A program made the position numbers and the translations under genes. Under the pieces are notes generated by a model. It had not been told where the DNA came from and did no database searches. It was given only the letters and a program-made list of their open reading frames with translations. This document shows positions 11,126-23,996 of a stretch of DNA of 64,000 nucleotides, piece after piece. The stretch lies in contig SMSO01000006.1 in assembly GCA_004764695.1 (NCBI GenBank), positions 201,859 through 265,858 on the forward strand, written 5' to 3'. The stretch is from Schizochytrium sp. TIO01. Lineage: Eukaryota > Sar > Bigyra > Thraustochytrida > Thraustochytriidae. Numbering within the stretch: the stretch's first letter is position 1; every line of letters starts with the position of its first letter.

Positions 11126-11148
11126 GTGCATGCATGGCTTGCATGCAC
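11126..11148. repeat. Inverted repeat GTGCATGCA / TGCATGCAC
   Basis: Nine-base arms, perfectly complementary, with a 5-nt loop TGGCT. It lies about 420 bp upstream of the TPR gene. The arms are rich in alternating purine and pyrimidine (GCATGCA). Confidence 0.6.
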
Positions 11149-11285
11149 CTCCAGGTTCCATTCCACGCGTGGGCTTCTTCGAGGCCCTCCGCGTCCTTGT
11201 GCTCTTGCTGCCAATGCTGCATCTCTGCCAGCCAAGTGCAACGATGCACAGGCGCTGTGATGCATGCGCGGATCGATTGGCCTTC

Positions 11286-11335
11286 TTCCTTTCTTTCTTT
11301 CTTCTTTCTTTCTCTGTCTTTCTTTCTTTCCTTCG
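11286..11335. repeat. Imperfect (TTTC)n tract
   Basis: Pyrimidine-only TTTC/TTCT units interrupted by TCTG; a simple-sequence tract in the upstream region of the TPR gene. Confidence 0.8.
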
Positions 11336-11510
11336 CTCCTCGTTTTTGGTTGGTTGATTGATTGATACACGGCAATGATCCATCATGAAAAGGAGAGAAG
11401 GAATAACTGATCTCTTTCGTCGTCGTCGTCGTCGCTACCTGACACTAGGGAGGCACCTCGTGCTAGCAGCACTGCTAAGTACGCTTAGCTGGTGCTTCTC
11501 TTGCTGTCTT

Positions 11511-11590
11511 TCATTGATTCGTTCGTTTATTCATTCGTTCGTTCGTTTGTTCGTTCGTTCGTTCGTTCATTCATTCGTATATTCATTTGA
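11511..11590. repeat. Mixed (TTCG/TTCA)n tetranucleotide tract
   Basis: About 18 TTCN units that switch between TTCG, TTCA, TTTG and TATT, so the array is old and partly degenerate, unlike the clean GTTT and GATT arrays. Confidence 0.8.
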
Positions 11591-11818
11591 GAACGAGGTC
11601 ATACACAGGCACGAGGAAACCGGCTGCTGGTCTGGTTGATCGGCTGACTGGTTTGTTTCATCACTGTTGAGGGTCTCTCTCATTCAGCTGCAATCGATTG
11701 ATGGATGGATCGATCGATTGGTTGATTCATCAATTGAGTGACCCCCTCCTCTCTAGCTACAGAGAGGTGCTCAACTAACTACCTGATGCCACAGAGGTAG
11801 TAGCAGTAGAGAATACCT

Positions 11819-11839
11819 GAGTAGTAGTAGTAGTAGTAG
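11819..11839. repeat. (GTA)n trinucleotide tract
   Basis: About seven GTA units followed by GGGGTAG. Short, intergenic, no apparent coding role. Confidence 0.8.
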
Positions 11840-14800
11840 GGGTAGTTCGAAAAGAAAGTATCATTGAAAAGAATTAAATAAAAATAAAAAACAAACAATT
11901 AAAGCAAACGTTCCATTTCGATCTGGTTTTTGCTCTCCAGTTCCCTGCCATCGCTCTCAGCTTCCTTCTTCATTCGTTCTAATATTGACGAAGCGTATCT
12001 CTTTCTCCACAAGAGCCATCGCGTCTTGCGGACCCCAGACGTCCGCCTCTGCTTGAAAAGAACGTTGGAAGCAAAAAGGAAAGAAAGAAAGACACCTGAA
12101 TGAATGAACGGAGCGAGTCTTTCCTGTCTTTCATCTGCGACGACCCAGGGGATGACATCATGGCCAAAAGCATGGGTATTCGATTAGATACGGGGAAGGA
12201 GGAAAAAGAAGGCAGGCAAGGGCAAGTGGGTTTTAGAATTATAGTTCACTTGTTGGCAAGGGAGCAAGTCAAATATGGGCAGTATAGGTCACTGTGAGGG
12301 TGAAACTAGGATTCGAGCAACCTCCGTTGTTCCTTTGTTTGCTCACCCAGGAAGCGAGACAATGCCAGATCCTTCGCCTTGGAGGAAACATGCATATTGA
12401 TTGGCCTGAGGTTTGCAGAGCACTCAGATAGATACAAATCGGCAAAATACATAGCACGTTATGCCTCGTTATGGTCATCTACAAGTTCGTTCAAGTTGTG
12501 TTACTATTATACTTTTATGATTGGGGATAATTAGGAACTGGAGAGAATCCGTTCGCCACTTCTATTTCTTAATGCTGGGCCGGCCAATCAGCGTGAAAGT
12601 CAGAAACGAATACGCAAAACGAGTTTTCACGCAATATTACATTTGAGTAAACAAGTACTTGCTCGACACTCCAGTAGCACAAGCATGTGGGCCCTCGCAG
12701 TCATACACACCAACGTAAAGGCAAGTCTCATTTGTTTTTGACTACCTAGCAGGTGCCATCAGCTGCAGAAGTGTACAAAATCTTAAGGCTATGAAAGACC
12801 AAGGAGCACACGCCATTCACTCTTTTCCTTGTTTCAATAAACGCCAGATGAATTAAAAAAGAGGAGCACCTAGTAGTGAAAGATGTACGAATAACTTTGA
12901 AAAAAGCAAAGAATGGAAAATGGCAATCTTGTGGGAAATTGTCAGATCTACCGACTTCTATAAAGTACCTCTGTAGTTAGTAGCTATATACCTACTTACC
13001 TACCTACCTCAGCTAGTACTCGTAGTTTTTCTTTTTTTTCTCTTTTTCAACAAAATTAAAAAGCGAACAGCTTTTGATACAAGAGACTTCAGATCATTCC
13101 GTTGAGAAAGTAAGGTACATTCCAAAATTGAATAAAATCATGAGTGTTCATGGAGTAGCAATTGGACACTCCGAAAATTTACTAGGTACTCTACTATGCT
13201 AGTTTCACCAGATTAGTACAACGAGGAATTACAAGACAGTAGAGTAAGTATCGTGAAGCTTCAAAAGAGGCGGGAAAAGAAGCAACACAAAGGAGTGAGT
13301 GCTGTACTCATGACAGAGTAACCAGGACAACGTTCCTTGTTGCGACTCTCGAGGACGTTCCAAAGTCACAAAAGTAACGAAGAATCAAGGCATTGATGGA
13401 GATAGCCCTCATCTTCAAGAAACGAAATATCACGCAAGGGCGTGCCAGAGATGATGAACAGTAGCCCCAGTCGAGATTACTATCAAGATACAAGAGACTA
13501 CCGCTCGAGTTTTCAATGGTGTTACAGTAGGATCTAATGAAAAAGGGAGCTTTGTGTATGAATGTAAGTGCCGTCTCTGGCTACTTACGTAAGGTGCAAG
13601 AGACTCTCATAAATAGTAAAGCCTTAGCGAAGCTTTTATTGATTTGAAGACCTAGCGGCTATAGTTCCACTCTCCATAACAATTGAATTCTATGTAATCA
13701 TTACAAGATACGACAAAATTTGTTCACAGGATCTATCGTTCAATGGATTTCTGAAAACAAGCACATGTGCTAAAAAGGAAATTGTTGAATATACAATTTT
13801 AATGAAACGAAACGGCAACATTCTAATGCAAGATCTGTGTGTTTGGGCAGTAATACTAGCATAAGTCTCTTGGAACAATTATTTTATGATTCGCTCGCGA
13901 AATAATTGCATTTGATCCATTGAACGCATCTGTGCTGAACGGGAACTAAGCGTTTCCCTGCAGCCGCTCGCTACTAGTAAAAATTAACGTTATCCTCAAA
14001 GACCTTCAGAGCGAATCCGTGGGGAAATTATAATTCTGCAACCTGCTATGCCTAGCGTCTGTGCTGTAGCTTTGTACTAGCTCGCAAGAGACTGTTCCGT
14101 TGGCAAAATATTATAAGTTGCTACTACACCTAGCTGTTGCCTCTTCTAGTGTGACCAGAAGGTGCCTATTTCTTTTAGCTGTCTCAACTGGAAGATGTAG
14201 TGCGTAACGTTTGATTGTAGCGGACCAAACAGAGCAACTATTCGCTCAAAGAAGATAAGTGGAAAAGGGGGAGCTGATAGATGTAATTACAAGAGATGAG
14301 ACTACTAAGTAGTTGCTTTCGAGATGCAGAATCTGGCCGCTTCTGCTATAACCTGTTCATAGTATGTGAAGAGTTTCTCGTTCAAAATCATGAAACGCTC
14401 TAATGTAGCATCCAACGCCTCATTCAGAAAAACCACAAACATCGAGCAACAGACCACAGAGAGAGAGAGAGAGAAGCTGGAAGGAGAAGAACAAGCTAAA
14501 GTTAGAATAGTTAGAATGTTAGAGGAAGAGAGGGAAGCAGATTAAATGAGAACCTGTTTTAATTTCGGGCCTGTGTGTCTCTGTTACTCGTCACCTGGAA
14601 AAAAAATAAAATAAAAATGTCATGAAAGGCATGTTGTGTGTCCGCCAGGGTTGTCACAATTTTCCTTGTCAACAGAGTAAAGCAAAGTCTACAAGTTAGT
14701 CCATTAGTCCATTTGTCCATGATCATTACTTCCCCTCGTGCAACAAGAGGATAAGCGAGTCTCAAAGTTTAAGGAAACATCCAGCTTTAATAAAAGAAAG

Positions 14801-15339
14801 GAACTCTTTTGTTTACGGTGAACAATGACGTGTATAACCGTTTTAAAAGATACTTTGACTGCTAGCCTTTTGATGAGCGGCAGCACTTGCCGGTAGTTGC
14901 ATGTAGGTAGGCGGACGGTATTTCATTTATTTGCTTTGCTTTGAGGTTTCTATTTTTATTTATTTATCTATCTATCTTTTAGAATATATAAAAAAGACTA
15001 TTAGGGTCATTTTATCCTTTGGGTAGTATTATTTATACTACAAGATTACTATTTATTTTTATCTTTATTTAAAAAAAAACTCGAGAAGACAAAAAAATCA
15101 ATCATAGCTCCTAGCAAGCTCTCATGTTTATGGTAGCAACATAATAAATATCACCAATCCCTGACCCAGTTGTTATTCATGCAAACTGTTTCGTGACCTT
15201 TTGAGCATTTGCTGGCCTTAAGAGTACCTTTTAATTCTCGCTAGAACCAGATACTTTTTTTTACTGTCCCCCTTTCCAACGGACTTAGCCTCAACTGCAC
15301 TACCACTGTACCTGCTCCTCCTCTAAGATCAATCCATTA

Positions 15340-15589
<250 letters not shown>

Positions 15590-18542
15590 CGATCGATCGG
15601 GCGAGGACCGGATGGAGGACCCTTTTTTAGCACCTCCCACACTATACACAAGGTGGTCCGCAACGAAGGTTTTGAAGGATACAATTTCTGGCGCAATGGC
15701 AATGCCGCAGCTAAAAGGTCGTGCTAAATACTTGAGCCGCTTCAGCATTCGCTCGTCTCTCAGTTGACTGATGTGACTATAAACAAAAGCTTAGCTTCAA
15801 CGACAACTCGCTCTGGAAGGTTGATTTAGCTTGCAAGAATCAAAGATAAAGAAGCCCGCGCCCGTGTGGTTTCCGAATGCTGGGAATTTGCATTTACAGA
15901 AGCCAATTCTATGCAAAAGGGATAACATGCGCACCTCAGCGAAAGCGGACCGCTAGAAACATACGGCTTTCATGTCGTCTTCGTCAGCTTGGCTCCGTCC
16001 ACGCTCGGTCCCAGGGCACGCGAGCCTTAGAGGTCATGGGCGCCACGATCCTTCATCTTCACCTCGAGAACCAAGACAGCAACAAACGCTCTTGCTCTAC
16101 AACAGCAACTTTCTTTCCTTTCTCTGCCTGTTTAAAGAACGCTTTCGTTGCCTTTGGAACGGTTTCCTATTCCAATCTCTATACACGCCTACCATTCGCA
16201 CTCCTGATAAGAGAACGACCTGCCGCCAGCATCGGCTCCCCTGACCGCCGGTCTCTGCCGACTCCTCACTTGGACTGAACCTCTCTACGTTCACAGTTAA
16301 TTCCCTTTCCACGCCGCTCCCACCTCTCCACGTCTAGTCCCATATAGCTGCTACCTTCGCCTTACTAGGCCTCCAGCTAGCTAGTCAGCAAGCAGCAACT
16401 CCTACCCACCTTCTAACTAAGTAGATAGCTAGCTAGCTAGTTAGCTAGTACCTCACTAGCTTGCCGCTCAGGCTCTCCGAGGTCTCGTTCTCACGCCACT
16501 TGACTGAGGGCCTGGGCGGAGACGCGAGGGACGCCACTTTGGAGCATGCATGAGCAATTCACGGAAGTCCAACCTCAGGCAAGCGGCACTGAGAAGGCCG
16601 GCTTGGCAGCGAGTGAGTGGTTGTTTTGGCGTGAGTTCTGCCCAAGTTCTTCATCAAGCTTTACAAAAGCAAACTGCATAGTATATTCAAAATAAATAAA
16701 CAAATAATAATCATAAACTTGGAATTATCAGTGCGTCGCTTGCTCACTCAGGTACGATCCTGCGAATCTCTGTCATGCCGAAGTACCTGAGTACCTATAT
16801 AGGCATCTATCTTTCTCTACCTAGAGAGGGTGCCTCGTCTTGTCTTTGCCAATCTTTGCCATTCGACTTGGAATGTCTTTCGCACCACGTGAATAAGCGT
16901 GCTGACCTCACTCTCATCGAGTTGGTAGATGCTGGATCAGCAGTCTTAGCCGTTTCCTACCTCGACTAGCAGCACATCGCTAATCAAATTCGCCACTAAG
17001 AATCGACTACCTCAGTGTAGGCGGTTCAACGAGTTGTACGTGGGTAGTAGAGGTGATCTGTTTTCCTCACTTTGCTTGTTTTAACGAAAAACCAACAATT
17101 TTAAAAGTGTGTCGGGTTTTCCAACACGATATAGTATTTTTTATTTTTTTAAATGTTATTATTTTATAAATAATGTTTTTAAAGAGACGAAGGGGGATAT
17201 TAAAATGTTAAAATACTACGAAGGAGTAAGGCAGTCCGGACAAAAACTTTTGAGAAGGAGTGCTTAATTGCTAGACCGAGAATAGCTGGCCTTAGCAGCG
17301 GATGTGGCAAATTCACTGCTTCGATCCACTCGCACACACTCCTTAGGGTTGCTACTAGCTACCGGCCTACCTAGCTAGCACAGAAAAAAGGACAATCGTG
17401 GCCGTAGGAACTGCTTAAGCAATGAAGCGACCGACAGCCAAGCAACCAAACCAGAGACCATGACAGCGAGAGAGCAAGAAAGCGACAAGGCTCAGAGTCG
17501 CAGAGTTGAGGCAAGCGATGATGCTCTAGAGATGGTGAGTCACTCTCCTTGGTAGGAAGTTGAATGGGTGATTTGCTGCCACCACGAGTAGTGCTCTTGA
17601 TCCCCGGGCGTGATTGGCGAGGGAAATTGCGCCAACTTGAAGCTCGGAGCCACAATGTATGTGGTAGCTCTCAGTGTTTTTTGTGTGTAAAAGCTATTTC
17701 TCTTTTGAAAAAGACGACCATTGAGGGCTTTGAGTACTGATACGGCTTACTAAGTGCAGTGCTTTAATAGCAAGAGGAACTCGGACTTGAAACAAAAAAG
17801 CGGAGAAAACCATCACTTCCTTTCCCTCACCCGATTGTAAATTACAGAATTATGTGAGCGTTACCAAATGTATTCCTTGCATTACCCAACGATGGAGCTT
17901 CACAGGTTGGTCCTTGTTAGTACATCATGAATTCAACGGTCATGGCGTAACCATTCTAATTCAATGCATGGTTAAGAAAACCAGAGTTTGCAGATTTGCA
18001 AGCTTTTCCGGGGTCTGCTGTACAATTTGAGCTTTATTGTTCCTGCCATTTATTTCAGGTTATATAATTTTACTAAAAATAAAAAGTTAAACAAAAAAAG
18101 TCTTGAAATAGCTTTGTTTAAAATACAAAAAAGCAAAACTAGCAAGAATATCACATAGTATTGCAGAAAATGCTGGAACTTTAGCTACATTGCGTGCAAA
18201 AACTCGGCCCGTGCCTATTCCCTATATCCGCTTTCCTCACGATATTTACCATGTGCTGATAGGCAAAGCCCGAAGCTGCTGCTTCTGTGGTCATGCATGC
18301 AGCACGGACTATTATAATAGTAGTAGAAGAGAGTGCGATATTATCATAGTATATGAATTTGGAAATATTAAATATAAAAAAATTAAATAAACTTAAACTA
18401 AACTTAAAAAAAATAAAAAATAACACCGAGCCTCGAGAGTAAAGCAACCAGCATCCATGATGACAGAAGTAACTTTTGTATTTTGTCGCGTGGAATTCAA
18501 CGAACTCGCTTCCTTCCTTTAGAAATGCTTTTTCTATTTTTA

Positions 18543-18576
18543 AAGCCCACCTGCATTATTGCAGGTGGAAAGGCTT
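18543..18576. repeat. Strong hairpin: 9-bp stem, TTAT loop, extended lower stem
   Basis: CCACCTGCA at 18547-18555 and TGCAGGTGG at 18560-18568 pair perfectly around TTAT. Below this, AAGC at 18543-18546 pairs with GCTT at 18573-18576 across an asymmetric AAAG bulge. It lies in gene-free DNA, about 2.4 kb before the nearest called gene. A short structured RNA or a protein-binding palindrome are both possible. Confidence 0.6.
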
Positions 18577-20352
18577 AGTATATGCATTGGGGTTGATAGT
18601 TTAACTCTACCTACCAATCCTTACGTGATCAACGATACTGTGACAAAGGTAGGTATGTTCTTCTTAACGAGACCATGGTAGGTGTAGCTTTCGATTATTT
18701 CTTTCCTAGATTTTTAATTTATGAAGAAAAGAAAACTTCGATTGATTTTCAAGTTTTTCAAATTCATTCAAAGTTTGCTGTCAAGGTATAATGGTTTCTA
18801 ATAAAAAATTAAATTAAATTAAATTTGCAAGGATGTTACCTGCTTACCAATATATAATATAGTCCTACTGCTGAAACGATAAAAGGATGAGGGTAAAGGA
18901 CTTGCACTCCATCATCTACTACTATTATCTCTGGCTGACTAGCTGAATGACTGACCGACTAGGTGGGAGTGAGGATGCTTGAGGCCTTTTCGATCAAATT
19001 CCTGGAGCTTATCGACACCACCTTTGCATTGAAGGGAGACGTTGGTCTAGCTCGCATTGGCGTTGACAATGCCGGGCGAGTTTGCTCTTGTGCAACAGCA
19101 ACAGTTGTCCAGATAGGCGTGCAAATTCCCGCATGCATTGCTGATTGTGGTTTCAGATAATTCATTTATATTGATCATCACTGTTAATAGATGAGATAGA
19201 TAGTAGCTATCAACAGTATTTATTGTCATAGCGGTAGAAAATGTTGTATGCACAATTGTTTGGTAAAATTCACGAATGGCACACTCGCATTGCATTCGTT
19301 CCCTGCAGAAGCACAAGTTTGCATACGTGAATTCTTGCGGATGTGACACGACCCACTACAACTCAGTCCTGTGCATGTGCCAATTTCAAGCAAAATCTTC
19401 CTGACATTTTGAATTGATGTGCGCAGCTTTAGCCTACCGGTGAGAAGAATGGATTTTGATAAGACATCGCTTCTTCTATCTCCAGAGCTGGTTATATCTA
19501 GAAAGGAATCGACGATGACCCTCAAATTCTGACAAAATATAACAAAATCACGAAATAACACACACATTCCTCAGCCTCACATAGGCTGAACCCACCACTT
19601 GCGGTGGATGAAGGGAAGTCCTTCAAAGCAATTAGTGTGTTTCCTATAATTTGTCATATGTCATACGAATTCTTGGCAATTTATGTGTACCCAGCTTATA
19701 GCCACTCACGGATTCGTTTTGTTCAAATATTCAAATAGATGGATGCATCAAACCGAGTTTCTGTAAGAGCATTCAACCTAAAACAAATCCAAGTATTAGC
19801 TTAAAGGCCAAGTGGCGGTGTCTGTAGTTACAAGACGAGTAAACTTATGCGTATCGGCTCTATGAATCAAAATCAAATTGCTGCTATGAAATCTTGAGAA
19901 CGACCCAGCGAGTTCAACTAGTAAAATGGGCAAGGGCCTTATAAAGCTTTCACCAAAGAATTCCATGAATGATGAGAACTACAGAAATGGGCACCTTCCT
20001 ATATACCTAGGCACTATTTAGTGTGACGAGTCGGAAAGAAAGTGGACATATGCAGAACAACTTCATTTAAAATAGAGAAACAGGCACTATGTGCTCAGCT
20101 AAAATCAAAGGGGAGCAATTATTTCCGTACAGTCTGCTTAGAACTGGACAATTGACTTAAATTCTTGCTGCCCAAGCAGTTTTGCCAAAACCTGGAGCAT
20201 CCTAAGATTAGACTCTCCCAGAGGTTCTTCTTGGCATTCATCTCATTGGTTTAGCCATGTGCAGATAATAATAATACCACGGAGATCTGTAAACATTTTT
20301 TTGTTAGAAAATAAATAAATAAAATAGTGTGAATGTTTTCAAATTTAAAAGG

Positions 20353-20374
20353 CAAAACAAAACAAAACAAAACA
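20353..20374. repeat. (CAAAA)n pentanucleotide tract
   Basis: Four CAAAA units inside an AT-rich island upstream of the first sulfotransferase-like gene. Confidence 0.75.
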
Positions 20375-20947
20375 TTTTTTTCAATTAAAATGCCAGAGAA
20401 AAAAGAAAAGAAAAAAAGAGGAGCTGTTTGATGAAAACTTTTCTAATACTGGTATCGTTCCTCCGGCCTAGCTATTATTAACGAGCCACTACCCCCCCCC
20501 CCTGGTAGGAATTTCACTTTCCTTGTGATTGACCCTAAAAATTAAATAAAAGCTTACATGTTACTCGAAATAACATCACAGAACACAATAAAAGGAGACG
20601 CCGAAATAGTCTCGACCCGGGGCAGCAGCAGCAAACTCCAAACACATTTCGATCGGATCGGGCCCAGGTTCTTGCGTCTCTGTGGACTCTATTGCTTTCT
20701 GCTCAGTTGTCGTTGCCATTAAAAGGCGTCCTCAGCTCGAAGCAAGCTCGTTCACTCTGCATTGAGGTGGAGTGAGCAGTTGTGTTCTAGCTTTCTCAAC
20801 AGGTAATAACCTCTCTATACAAAGCTTTGATAACTTGTGGGCGAGGGAGTAAGCTCGGGCAGATTCACCACGGCACGGGGAGGCTGGTTGCGCTGACTGT
20901 AGTCGCGTAAATCATCCTGATCCAGCCAAATATTTCAAGCACCTTTT

Positions 20948-21931
20948 ATGGAGAGCCCCCTGAAGGTGAACAACAGCAGCAGCAACAACAACAACATCAT
21001 CATTAAGGACAATAGCAACACAATGTGCAGGGTATACCTTTTCATCTGGACCACTATTTTATTTATTGTCAGTGCAGTTGTGGTTGTAAATGCTGGGGCC
21101 TCAGCTTTCAGTGGCGCGGCACTTCGTGGCGAGTTGTCACACACGAAAACACTCACGAGGCGTACCCCGCCGGTGCGAAAACCAGTAGCAAAGCCTCTGT
21201 ACCCCGTAACGCGAACTATCTATGTTTTGGGACCCGAGTCCTCTGGTACTCGCTTTGTAAGTCGTAGTATTGGCCAGGCACTCGATCCAACAACCCGATG
21301 GAATGGCGAGTTTCCTCCTTGCAAGACCTTCGATGATCACAATACCAAAGAGTCGTACCATATCCAACATATCTCACTTCCTTGGGGAGGGGTTTGCAAA
21401 GACAAAATTGAGATCCTACAAAATGTGAACCTGTGTGGCATCGCTCCTAAACAACCTCGCTGGTTTGTTGACATCAAGTCGTTGCTTAACGCACACCCCA
21501 AGGACTACGCTGTGGTTTTGACCCGGGATCCTAACTTCGCATTGCGCTCCGTCTTGAAAAAACATTGTTTCAAGCAAGAAATGGCGATTAAGGAGCGAGA
21601 CACCGCAATACGCCTCATCAATGAAGCATTGTCCGAGCCGAGCATTAGTGACCGCCTTGTCCACGTTGAATACGAGACACTTGGCACCTTGCCTGAAGTG
21701 ACTTGGAATAAAGTTTTCAAAGTCCTCAAGATTCAACCGGTGAGTGCGTTCAAAACTCCATTTTTCAAGAGTGGAAACCATTTTCGCCGTGCACTACAGT
21801 TTTCTCCTAATTTCGATGAATATGATGAAGACGGAGACCTTGATGGTTGGGGTAATTCTACTCTTATTGGTTCTGAAGAGGAGGAAGACAATTCCGATGA
21901 TTTTCAAGATGGTGATGAACAAGAGGCATAA
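20948..21931 (+). CDS. Sulfotransferase-like type II membrane protein, copy A
   Basis: 327 aa, single exon, ATG start, TAA stop. A short Asn/Ser-rich cytoplasmic tail (1-25) precedes one membrane segment (about 29-49), then a Pro/Lys/Arg-rich stem and a lumenal domain. The domain opens with IYVLGPESSGTRFVSRSI (91-108), a P-loop-like block resembling the 5'-phosphosulfate-binding loop of PAPS-dependent sulfotransferases. VVLTRDPNFALRSVLKKH (189-206), with RDP and a downstream Ser, resembles the 3'-phosphate-binding block. Three cysteines (125, 150 and 163) are conserved in copy B. The C-terminus (289-327) is strongly acidic and contains DEDGDLDG, which resembles an EF-hand calcium loop and is absent from copy B. 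A Golgi sulfotransferase acting on glycans or proteins is the best guess; a nucleotide-binding protein of another kind is not excluded. Confidence 0.75.
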   Translation: MESPLKVNNSSSNNNNIIIKDNSNTMCRVYLFIWTTILFIVSAVVVVNAGASAFSGAALRGELSHTKTLTRRTPPVRKPVAKPLYPVTRTIYVLGPESSGTRFVSRSIGQALDPTTRWNGEFPPCKTFDDHNTKESYHIQHISLPWGGVCKDKIEILQNVNLCGIAPKQPRWFVDIKSLLNAHPKDYAVVLTRDPNFALRSVLKKHCFKQEMAIKERDTAIRLINEALSEPSISDRLVHVEYETLGTLPEVTWNKVFKVLKIQPVSAFKTPFFKSGNHFRRALQFSPNFDEYDEDGDLDGWGNSTLIGSEEEEDNSDDFQDGDEQEA

Positions 21932-22060
21932 ACGTTCCTCACTTTCTAAGCTGGGACCCATATTTCCAGTCCTGTCAAGGCTTAAGTTCTTCACATCAAC
22001 AGTAGAAATTGCTTATACAAGAGTATATAGTGATTAAGCAACGAATCAAGTGCAACCTAT

Positions 22061-22100
22061 GCACATACAAAAATTTCCATCAAAGCCTGATTGTATGTGC
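22061..22100 (+). repeat. Inverted repeat downstream of copy A
   Basis: GCACATACAA and TTGTATGTGC form perfect 10-bp arms around a 20-nt loop, 130 bp after the stop codon of the copy A gene. It would form a hairpin in a 3' UTR of ordinary length, followed by TTTATTTTAT. Confidence 0.55.
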
Positions 22101-23972
22101 TTTATTTTATATCGTTTGAGGACTTTCGATGAGATGTGGAAAAGACAGAAGGAGCTTAACCTAGTGCTCACCAACTTTAGTAATGCTGGGCGCCTACATT
22201 TATGTCTCTATCATGTATAGATTGTTTCTTCACATTTCCTGGGATCGAAGTCGTAGTAGTTTTTCCAAGGCCCGATTCTGGCGCAATTCCACTAGATTTA
22301 TCCTGAATCTTGATCTAGGTTCTGGAATACAATGGAGGATCCTTCTGCTCCTATCGAGAGGAAGCAAGGAGAAAGTAAACTCACCCCAGGCGATGGAATT
22401 GACGTTCAACAATTATTTGATTCCAGCATGCCTCCTTCATACGACGTTCTTCGCATCTTTATTTGTAGTGCACATGTGAGTGTGAAGAATCATGAATGAT
22501 AGATTGATCATTAATACCTGGGTGTTAATGAACTTTTAAAAACCAAGTTATATGTAAAATTGGAAAGAGAATATTGGCATTATCATTTAAATGAAGGCCT
22601 GATCCTTTATGAAAACAATACTTTAATATTCGACAAAACTTTTCGATTGCTCACGGCTTACCTCCTTTATTCTTAAAGCCTTCCTTGTACCAAGTAGAAC
22701 GGTTGCTTTCATACAACGAAGCACGGTTGGTACAACTATGAAATTCTGACAAATGCCATCTTCATATATGACACACCTACGAGAATATCAAAAGGTTGTG
22801 AATGCTTGTTTTCCATGTTAGATGTTTATGTATATAGTTACCTATATACCCTACTCCATACTCCTTCCTCCCATGCAGTGGGGCTAGGAACCTGACATTG
22901 ATTGTCGCATCATTTCGGAATAGCAAACAAGCACTTTCACTAGTCAGAGGTACTGAGTTAAAATCTTTTAACTTGGTCAGGTCATAATACCCTCAATACG
23001 GCAAACCAGGAACCTCCACGGCGTAGGTAGGCCCAACGAGCAGCGCCTCTTTTCGCCATTAATTCTAATTTCTGACATCCAGTTCCACAGGCTTGCACAA
23101 AGATGTTCCAGGTAGAAGAGGTATTAAGTTGTAAGAAAACTACTACGTGCCACAGTAAATTAGGGGTCGGTCTCTAAGGCCCAAGGACTACCACATGACA
23201 GCCTGGGCGACTCACTATCCAGTACTTTCCGCAGAATGAAATAGGAAACTTGAAGTCAGAGCCGAAAACTGGATCCCAGGATCTACCATGCTTGAAGAAA
23301 GTCGCCTTTCCTCCTCGCCTCAATTATGTTTAGGGCCGATCTTCGTCTTCCTCGCCACTCGTGTGAGATTCGGCTCCAGCGGTAACAGCACCAGTCTTGG
23401 TACCAGAGAGACATCTCATCGGAAAGGACTGAATCAACTTTTAATTCCGAAGATGAAGCGAACCTTGAGGAGCTTCTGCACAGGCCTCCCCCTTCAAGGC
23501 ATGGCCGACAGCTCCTTTCAGCTTTGACGTCAGTTTATGAACTGTTGAGTCGACCGAGGTTTTAATTGCTCTTGTGTAGGAATCCAGAAACTCGCGAGTA
23601 TCGTAGGCAGTGTATGTATGTATATACAGAGCTTCCTGCTCCCAGAACTTCCAAGCCTAAAAAAACTTGGAAAGAACTAGGGACCTACAATATGTATTGG
23701 TCTAGCTCTCGACTATAATAGGTGGTGGATTGTGGTACTTAGTACTTGCTTGGTTGGCAATTGAAAGCGAGTGACGTGGTGATTGATTGTGCTTATCTCC
23801 TATTGAAGCTCCGGTTGCTGATCCCAGGTTCTTATGTTTGAAGAGCACTCTCGCAATTTTCCCAGAGGTGATTAGCTGAAATCTTTGAGCCTGAGTAAAA
23901 ACTCAAGCCTGAACATTCATCATCGCTGATTAAAAAGGGAAAGCATTTCTCTCATTTCATAGAAGTGGTAGT

Positions 23973-23996
23973 TGTAGGTAGGTACACCTACCTACA
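23973..23996. repeat. 24-bp palindrome of TAGG/CCTA units
   Basis: TGTAGGTAGGT and ACCTACCTACA are exact complements separated by AC. The TACC/GGTA unit recurs around the window (for example 12,990-13,012, 42,452-42,470 and 61,363-61,380), but only here does it form a palindrome. Confidence 0.6.

Noticed and set aside
10905-11357. Frames reading CLFV (+) or NKQT (-) repeated
   Set aside because: Translation of the GTTT microsatellite.
20485-20509. Eleven-C run framed by CTACC and GGTAG as a designed hairpin
   Set aside because: The arms are only five bases and the loop is a homopolymer; a slippage tract is enough explanation.
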